Shown piece by piece: positions 30,847-35,320 of a stretch of 35,320 bases of DNA. Source of the DNA: Bacteroidetes bacterium GWA2_40_15 (GTDB lineage: Bacteria > Bacteroidota > Bacteroidia > Bacteroidales > VadinHA17); NCBI GenBank assembly GCA_001768195.1, contig MENI01000114.1:13732-49051 (forward strand). The letters run 5' to 3'. Position 1 is the stretch's first letter. Each line of letters starts with the position of its first letter. A program made the position numbers and the translations under genes. Below the pieces are notes generated by a model that ran no database searches, was not told the origin of the DNA, and saw nothing but the letters and a program-made list of their open reading frames with translations.

Positions 30847-33660
30847 TCAATAGCCTGGTAAGACTCTTATTTTTGGCTGCTCATTTTGGACCGGATTGAA
30901 TTGCTCAGGTTCCTCCGGAATGGAGTGCTCAGTTTGACCGTATTTTCCAGCATAATCGCTTGGATAAGCCCCAAATTCCTGAATAAAACACTTGCTAAAG
31001 TATTTTGAATCAGAAAAGCCTGAGCGCCACGAAATCTCATTTATGGTATAATTCTTATTAGTCAAAAGGATCTTTGCAGCATAATTAAGTTTGGCCTTTT
31101 TTATAAAATTAACTGGTTTTAGCTTTGTTACCGCTCGTATTTTCCGATACAATGAAGATCTGGACATATTCATTTTTTCTGCAAGACTTGTCAGGGTATA
31201 GTTCTCGTCCTGTATATTTTCATATATACTATTGAGACATTCGATCAAGAAATCTCTATCTGACTTATTTTTGGTTTGAAGAAGTTCCCGTAGAAGCGGA
31301 GAGGGGCAGAAATATTCTTTGAGTTTTTTCCGGGTCTCAATTAGGTTTTTAATATTCGATAACAATAGATATTCGTTGAATGGTTTAGTAACATAAGCAT
31401 CAGCTCCAATGTCAAATCCTTTAATTTCGTATTCCTGTGAATCTATTGCTGTCAGAAGGATCACAGGAATATGACAGGTTGCAACATGCTTTTTTATCTC
31501 CATACACATTTGCATGCCATCCATGACGGGCATAAGAATATCACTTAAAATCAGATCAGGGGTTTCTTTTATCGCCAGATTTAATCCTTGCATTCCATCC
31601 CGTGCGGTAATAACTTTGTAATACCTGCTAACGACATTGGAAATAACATTGGATACTTCCGGATTATCCTCAACTATAAGAACTGTTTTTCCATTTTCCA
31701 ATGGATTTGAAGACTCATAACTAATACTATTTAAATCTATCGATTTTCTTTCGATCTCGGCGCTGGTGAGTCCATGGAATTGAGGTATAGTGATATAAAA
31801 TGTGGTACCTTTGTACTCAATACTTTCTACAGCAATTTGACCACCATGGAGTTGAATTAATTCCTTGCATAAAGCTAATCCTATTCCAATCGAGTTGTTA
31901 TCAGAGGAATGTAAACAATTACTAACTCTGTAAAAACGATCAAACAGGTATGGTAATTCACTTTTTGCAATTCCTATACCTGTGTCCATTATTTTAATTT
32001 GAATTTTTGAGCTTTCAGCTCTCAGGGAAACTGAAATCATGCCAAATTTATTAGTGAACTTTATAGCATTTGACATGAGATTATACATTACTTTTTCAAT
32101 AACACTAAGGTCAAATTCAGCATAAATTTCCTGCATAATTTCAGAACTAAGTTTGATTTCCTTATTATTTGCCTGTTCCTGAAACGTCTTAATAGTATTC
32201 TCAACGAATTGTGATATGTTTGCACTAAAAAAAGTAAGATGGTATTTGTTCTCATCTATATTTCGGAATTTAAGTATCCCATCTGTAAGCCTGGTCAACC
32301 TGTCGGCACTTCTTTGAAGAACCATTAATTTAGTTTTAACTGACTCATCGTGAGTTAACCTGAGAATATCCTGAATAGGATTAGTTATTAGTGTTACAAC
32401 AGTTCTAAACTCGTGAGACAGGTCAGTAAACAGGCGGAGTTTAGTCTCTTTAGCCTCTTCGGCAACTATTAGCAGATTTAATGAATCATTCTGTTGTTTC
32501 GTGATAATCTTGTATTGTTGGCTGATTGTTTTGTTTTTTTCATCTAATACTTTATTCATCCGGTTTTTATTCTTCCACGAAATGAAAATCATGACAACAA
32601 TTATCATCAATAATATTATTATTGCATACGTGAGGATCAAAAGGATTTTACGTTTATTTAACAACTTCAGCATATTATCTAGCTGGTTACTTTGTTTATC
32701 AATCTTGTTTTGCTGATCCTGTAACTGAAGGCCCTGAAGCCATATGGTTCTGGCATTGGTATTATCGATACGGTATGTATTTAAAACGATATTTTTTTCA
32801 AATGGCATTCCTGTAAGTATCTGGACTGCAACTTGGATTGCCTTATCACCTCCGGTTGGGTATAAAATTGTACCATCAATAAAACCATTTATAACCATAT
32901 TTACTCCCCCTGAAGCAGTATTCATGCCATCCACACCTATAATATATGGCTTTATATTGTATTTTCTCGCCGACTTTGAAGCTGCTTTTGCCATGAAGTC
33001 ATTATGAGCAAAAATCAGATTAAAGTCTTTAAAAGAGCGGAACAGACTGTCAGTTATTTTAAGGGTTTTTTCTTCCAGCCAGGCACCTTCAATAACCTTT
33101 GAGGTGAACATTTTAGGATATTCATCTACTATTTCATGAAACCCTTTTGCCCTTTCTATTGCTGGTGTGGATCCCTTTAAACCTGTTATTTCAAGTATTT
33201 TTCCTTTACTTCTTAATATTTCTATGGCAAAGTATCCAGCTTCTTTTCCAATCTCCAGATTATCAGCACCAATAAAAGCGCTGTAATTTGGTGAATTTAT
33301 TTTCCTGTCGATGACTATAACCGGAATACCTTTGTTAAATACTTCCTCTACTACAGGAGTAAGTTGTGCTGCCTCGTTTGGAGAAACTATTAACAGATCG
33401 ATACCGTATCTTACCAGTTCATTGATATCGCTGATCTGTCTATTATTATCATCATTGGCATCCTTTAAAACGAATTCTATTTTATAATCCCGGGAAAAAA
33501 CTATTTCTCTCTTCATCTCCTCAACCATTGCCTTCCTCCATTCATCTACCATCGTGCATTGAGAGAATCCTATAATCATTTTCTTTTCAGACTTTTTTCC
33601 CAGGTCGCTAATACAACCTGATAATACTAAGAATATGATTAATAAGTAAGGTTTCATCAA
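30847..33660 (-). CDS. Hybrid two-component sensor with sugar-binding periplasmic domain and AraC output
   Basis: A 937-residue one-protein signal system. Order: signal with lipobox-like LVLSGC (Cys-16); periplasmic sugar-binding domain of the RbsB/LacI type, residues 27-315 (MIIGFSQCTMVDEWRKAM, DLLIVSPNEAAQLTPVV, VIVIDRKI, FAHNDFMAKAA, YIIGVDGMN); membrane span 338-361; coiled coil; HisKA with H416 (DLSHEFRTVVTL); ATPase with N531, DTGIGIA (559-565) and IGIGLALCKE; receiver with D707 (LSDILMPVMDGM) and K759; AraC-type HTH 820-905. In Bacteroides, systems with this sensor type detect monosaccharides such as fructose (BT1754). It would activate sugar-utilisation genes directly. The H-box has Val-Val where Pro-Leu is usual. 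Confidence 0.95.
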   Translation of the reverse strand: MMKPYLLIIFLVLSGCISDLGKKSEKKMIIGFSQCTMVDEWRKAMVEEMKREIVFSRDYKIEFVLKDANDDNNRQISDINELVRYGIDLLIVSPNEAAQLTPVVEEVFNKGIPVIVIDRKINSPNYSAFIGADNLEIGKEAGYFAIEILRSKGKILEITGLKGSTPAIERAKGFHEIVDEYPKMFTSKVIEGAWLEEKTLKITDSLFRSFKDFNLIFAHNDFMAKAASKSARKYNIKPYIIGVDGMNTASGGVNMVINGFIDGTILYPTGGDKAIQVAVQILTGMPFEKNIVLNTYRIDNTNARTIWLQGLQLQDQQNKIDKQSNQLDNMLKLLNKRKILLILTYAIIILLMIIVVMIFISWKNKNRMNKVLDEKNKTISQQYKIITKQQNDSLNLLIVAEEAKETKLRLFTDLSHEFRTVVTLITNPIQDILRLTHDESVKTKLMVLQRSADRLTRLTDGILKFRNIDENKYHLTFFSANISQFVENTIKTFQEQANNKEIKLSSEIMQEIYAEFDLSVIEKVMYNLMSNAIKFTNKFGMISVSLRAESSKIQIKIMDTGIGIAKSELPYLFDRFYRVSNCLHSSDNNSIGIGLALCKELIQLHGGQIAVESIEYKGTTFYITIPQFHGLTSAEIERKSIDLNSISYESSNPLENGKTVLIVEDNPEVSNVISNVVSRYYKVITARDGMQGLNLAIKETPDLILSDILMPVMDGMQMCMEIKKHVATCHIPVILLTAIDSQEYEIKGFDIGADAYVTKPFNEYLLLSNIKNLIETRKKLKEYFCPSPLLRELLQTKNKSDRDFLIECLNSIYENIQDENYTLTSLAEKMNMSRSSLYRKIRAVTKLKPVNFIKKAKLNYAAKILLTNKNYTINEISWRSGFSDSKYFSKCFIQEFGAYPSDYAGKYGQTEHSIPEEPEQFNPVQNEQPKIRVLPGY

Positions 33661-33967
33661 TTCAATAGTCTTTTTTCAATAAAATATTGAGATAGGTTTT
33701 CCTTTATATTTAAAATCATGGTCTGTTAGGCCAAAGATAGAATAAATATTATAGCCCTAATTCGCCATAAAATATTTAATTATTACTATTTTATGGATAA
33801 TAAATGAAATTCAGAGGAGATTATTTGCTTCACTTCGTTTTGCCCGGAATCTACGGATTATAGTCGGTAAGTAGTATTAAATTAAAATTTCTTTTCTTTA
33901 ACAAGGGAAAACTTTAGTATTTTTACCTGATGGTTATTAAAACAACATTTACATAAAATTCTTTATT
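33661..33967. other. Divergent control region between the sensor and the thioredoxin-like gene
   Basis: On the minus strand a TATCTTTG -7 box sits at 33732-33739, about 70 bp before the sensor gene's ATG. On the plus strand a weaker TATTTTTA lies shortly before the GTG at 33968. No clear AraC-type direct repeat was found by eye. Confidence 0.5.
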
Positions 33968-34456
33968 GTGAAAAAGAAGTTTATCATTTTATTCCTTTCA
34001 TATATAATTCTTTGTTTTAATTCCAATATTTATGCCCAGACAGGCAAAGTTCCTCCATTTAGAATGGTTCAATCAGATGGTAAGGTATTCAAGGCTGAAA
34101 ACCTGCCAATGGAGAAACCAATTCTAATTATTTATTTCTCACCGGAATGTGAAGAATGTCATGCACTTACCAAAGAGTTATTATCTCACATAAAAGTGTT
34201 GCAAAAAGCTTCTATAGCTATGATTACTTATCTGCCGGTCGAAACAGTCAAACAATATGTAACAAAAAACAAGCTGGCAGATTATAAAAATATTTTTGTA
34301 GGAACGGAGGGCAATTATCTCTTTGTTAAGGATTATTATAAAATTGATCAGTTCCCTTTTATGGCATTGTACTCAAAGAATGGAGATCTGATCAAAAAAT
34401 ATCACAGTAAGGAGATTAATGTTGACGATATGCTTTTACGCCTTAAGAGTCTTTAA
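33968..34456 (+). CDS. Exported thioredoxin-fold protein, CEEC motif, GTG start
   Basis: A 162-residue protein. No ATG precedes the signal peptide; the GTG at 33968 gives a complete one (KKKFIILFLSYIILCFNSNI, then YAQ), so GTG is chosen. The mature part is a TlpA-like thioredoxin fold: IIYFSPECEECHALTKELL with Cys-Glu-Glu-Cys, and the cis-Pro block YKIDQFPFMALYSKNGDLIK. The acidic motif is unlike CGPC and may give a low-potential or non-catalytic thiol site. It lies between the sugar sensor and the sugar kinase, on the kinase strand and 171 bp ahead of it. A link to sugar use is not evident. Confidence 0.85.
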   Translation: MKKKFIILFLSYIILCFNSNIYAQTGKVPPFRMVQSDGKVFKAENLPMEKPILIIYFSPECEECHALTKELLSHIKVLQKASIAMITYLPVETVKQYVTKNKLADYKNIFVGTEGNYLFVKDYYKIDQFPFMALYSKNGDLIKKYHSKEINVDDMLLRLKSL

Positions 34457-34627
34457 TCCGAATCTTTGACATATTTCTCTTTTTACCTGTTTTTCATACG
34501 ATATTGATTGTTAATTAACCTGCCAATATCAGTTACTCCCCCCTAATTGAACATTTTTTCCCACTGTCTGACAAAGAATGGTTCTTAATTTTATAATTCT
34601 TAAGTTCCATTTCTTAAAAAAAATCAT

Positions 34628-35320
34628 ATGGCCTCAATGTCAGAACCAAAAAATAGGATAAATGGAGAAAACTTAAATCCAAAAAAAATACTTTGTGTCG
34701 GGGAGGTTCTCTGGGACATGCTTCCAACAGGTCCTAAGGCCGGAGGAGCCCCGATGAATGTTGCTCTTCACCTGAAGAAGTTTGGTTTTAATTCATATTT
34801 TGCAGGAAGGATTGGTAATGATAAACTGGGAGCTGATTTAAGGGATTTTCTCGAACGTCAGGGTCTGGATACTAATCTCCTTCAGGTTGATCCGCTGTTG
34901 CCAACCAGCACTGTAATGGTCTGTCTGGGTGCAAATAACGAGGTGAAGTTTGAAATTGTTGATCAGGTTGCCTGGGACAGGCTGGAGCCTGTTGCGGAGC
35001 TTAAGGAAGCTGCACTGGAAGCAAGTGCCATAATATACGGCACTCTTGCCTCCAGACATCCTTATACACGTGAAACAATACTTTCGTTGCTCAATAGCAA
35101 GGCGGTCAAGCTAATTGATGTTAACCTGAGGCCCCCTTTTAACAGCAGGGATGTTGCCGAACAGCTTCTAATAAAGGCGGATATCGCAAAACTAAATGAT
35201 GACGAACTAAGGTTTATTGCAGGATGGTATAATATAAAACATGAGGAAAAAGAACTGGTTGCGTGGTTTGCTGAAAAGTATGGCTGCGGAATGGTTTGTG
35301 TTACCAGAGGGGCAAACGGA
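34628..35320 (+). CDS. PfkB-family sugar kinase, probably fructokinase (3' end cut by window)
   Basis: The frame runs open from ATG 34628 to the window edge: 231 codons visible of about 300 expected. The second ATG at 34637 is possible too. Ribokinase/PfkB motifs: ILCVGEVLWDMLPTGPKAGG, APMNVALHLKKFGFNSYFAG, RIGNDKLGADLRDFL, VKLIDVNLRPPFNS, AKLNDDELRFIAG and VCVTRGANG just before the edge. The C-terminal DTxGAGD motif with the catalytic Asp lies beyond the window. The VLWDMLP and NLRPPF blocks resemble Bacteroides fructokinases, which phosphorylate fructose with ATP. Beside a sensor of the fructose-sensing type, this points to a fructan, sucrose or fructose locus continuing to the right. Confidence 0.92.
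   Translation, partial: MASMSEPKNRINGENLNPKKILCVGEVLWDMLPTGPKAGGAPMNVALHLKKFGFNSYFAGRIGNDKLGADLRDFLERQGLDTNLLQVDPLLPTSTVMVCLGANNEVKFEIVDQVAWDRLEPVAELKEAALEASAIIYGTLASRHPYTRETILSLLNSKAVKLIDVNLRPPFNSRDVAEQLLIKADIAKLNDDELRFIAGWYNIKHEEKELVAWFAEKYGCGMVCVTRGANG

Overview
The window looks like chromosomal DNA of a Bacteroidota bacterium, probably an environmental relative of the Bacteroidales/Marinilabiliales. This is inferred from gene content: a hybrid two-component sensor with a sugar-binding sensor domain, many lipoproteins with a cysteine directly after a short signal peptide, an ECF sigma factor overlapping its anti-sigma gene, families common in this phylum (DUF5107, DUF6029, DUF5684, TlpA), AT-rich leaders and several TAnnTTTG-type -7 promoter boxes. 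No rRNA, tRNA or CRISPR array was seen. Both window edges cut genes: a PQQ-type beta-propeller on the left and a PfkB sugar kinase on the right.

Layout. 1-6.5 kb (+): the propeller fragment, an inhibitory-type serpin lipoprotein, an LVIVD-repeat lipoprotein followed by a small barrel-like protein, then an ECF sigma factor overlapping a one-span anti-sigma protein with a barrel-like C-terminus. 6.5-9.9 kb (-): a large DUF5107/TPR protein. 10-17 kb: an SDR oxidoreductase, a YidE/AspT-type transporter overlapping a half-length Nif3-like gene, a membrane metallophosphoesterase, a repeat-rich island with a broken DUF559 endonuclease gene, a Gfo/Idh/MocA oxidoreductase and an NTF2-like protein. 17-21 kb (-): a thiol-redox gene run (double-redoxin lipoprotein, TlpA thioredoxin, DUF6029 barrel, then a zinc-ribbon membrane protein). 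21-28 kb: a DUF255 thioredoxin-domain protein, a second SDR, a DEAD-box helicase, a secreted AGE-family epimerase paired with a secreted amidohydrolase, and DUF5684. 28.5-35.3 kb: NhaA, the remains of a toxin-antitoxin pair, the hybrid sensor, a CxxC thioredoxin-like protein and the sugar kinase.

How genes may work together. The sensor kinase at the right end has a sugar-binding domain, and a PfkB kinase with fructokinase-like features lies nearby on the other strand. This suggests the edge of a fructose or fructan utilisation locus. The 17-21 kb run looks like a periplasmic thiol-redox system serving an outer-membrane barrel with its own cysteine pair. The epimerase and amidohydrolase probably form a two-gene secreted sugar-processing unit.

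The most unusual DNA is between genes. At least six kinds of palindromic or inverted repeats occur. The most striking is a nested inverted repeat at 14793-15385 whose centre holds a frameshifted DUF559 gene remnant. The arms include a perfect 33-bp and a perfect 18-bp inverted match separated by exactly 38 nt on both sides. This resembles a non-autonomous or domesticated mobile element, and a link between DUF559 nucleases and these repeats is the main lead of this window.
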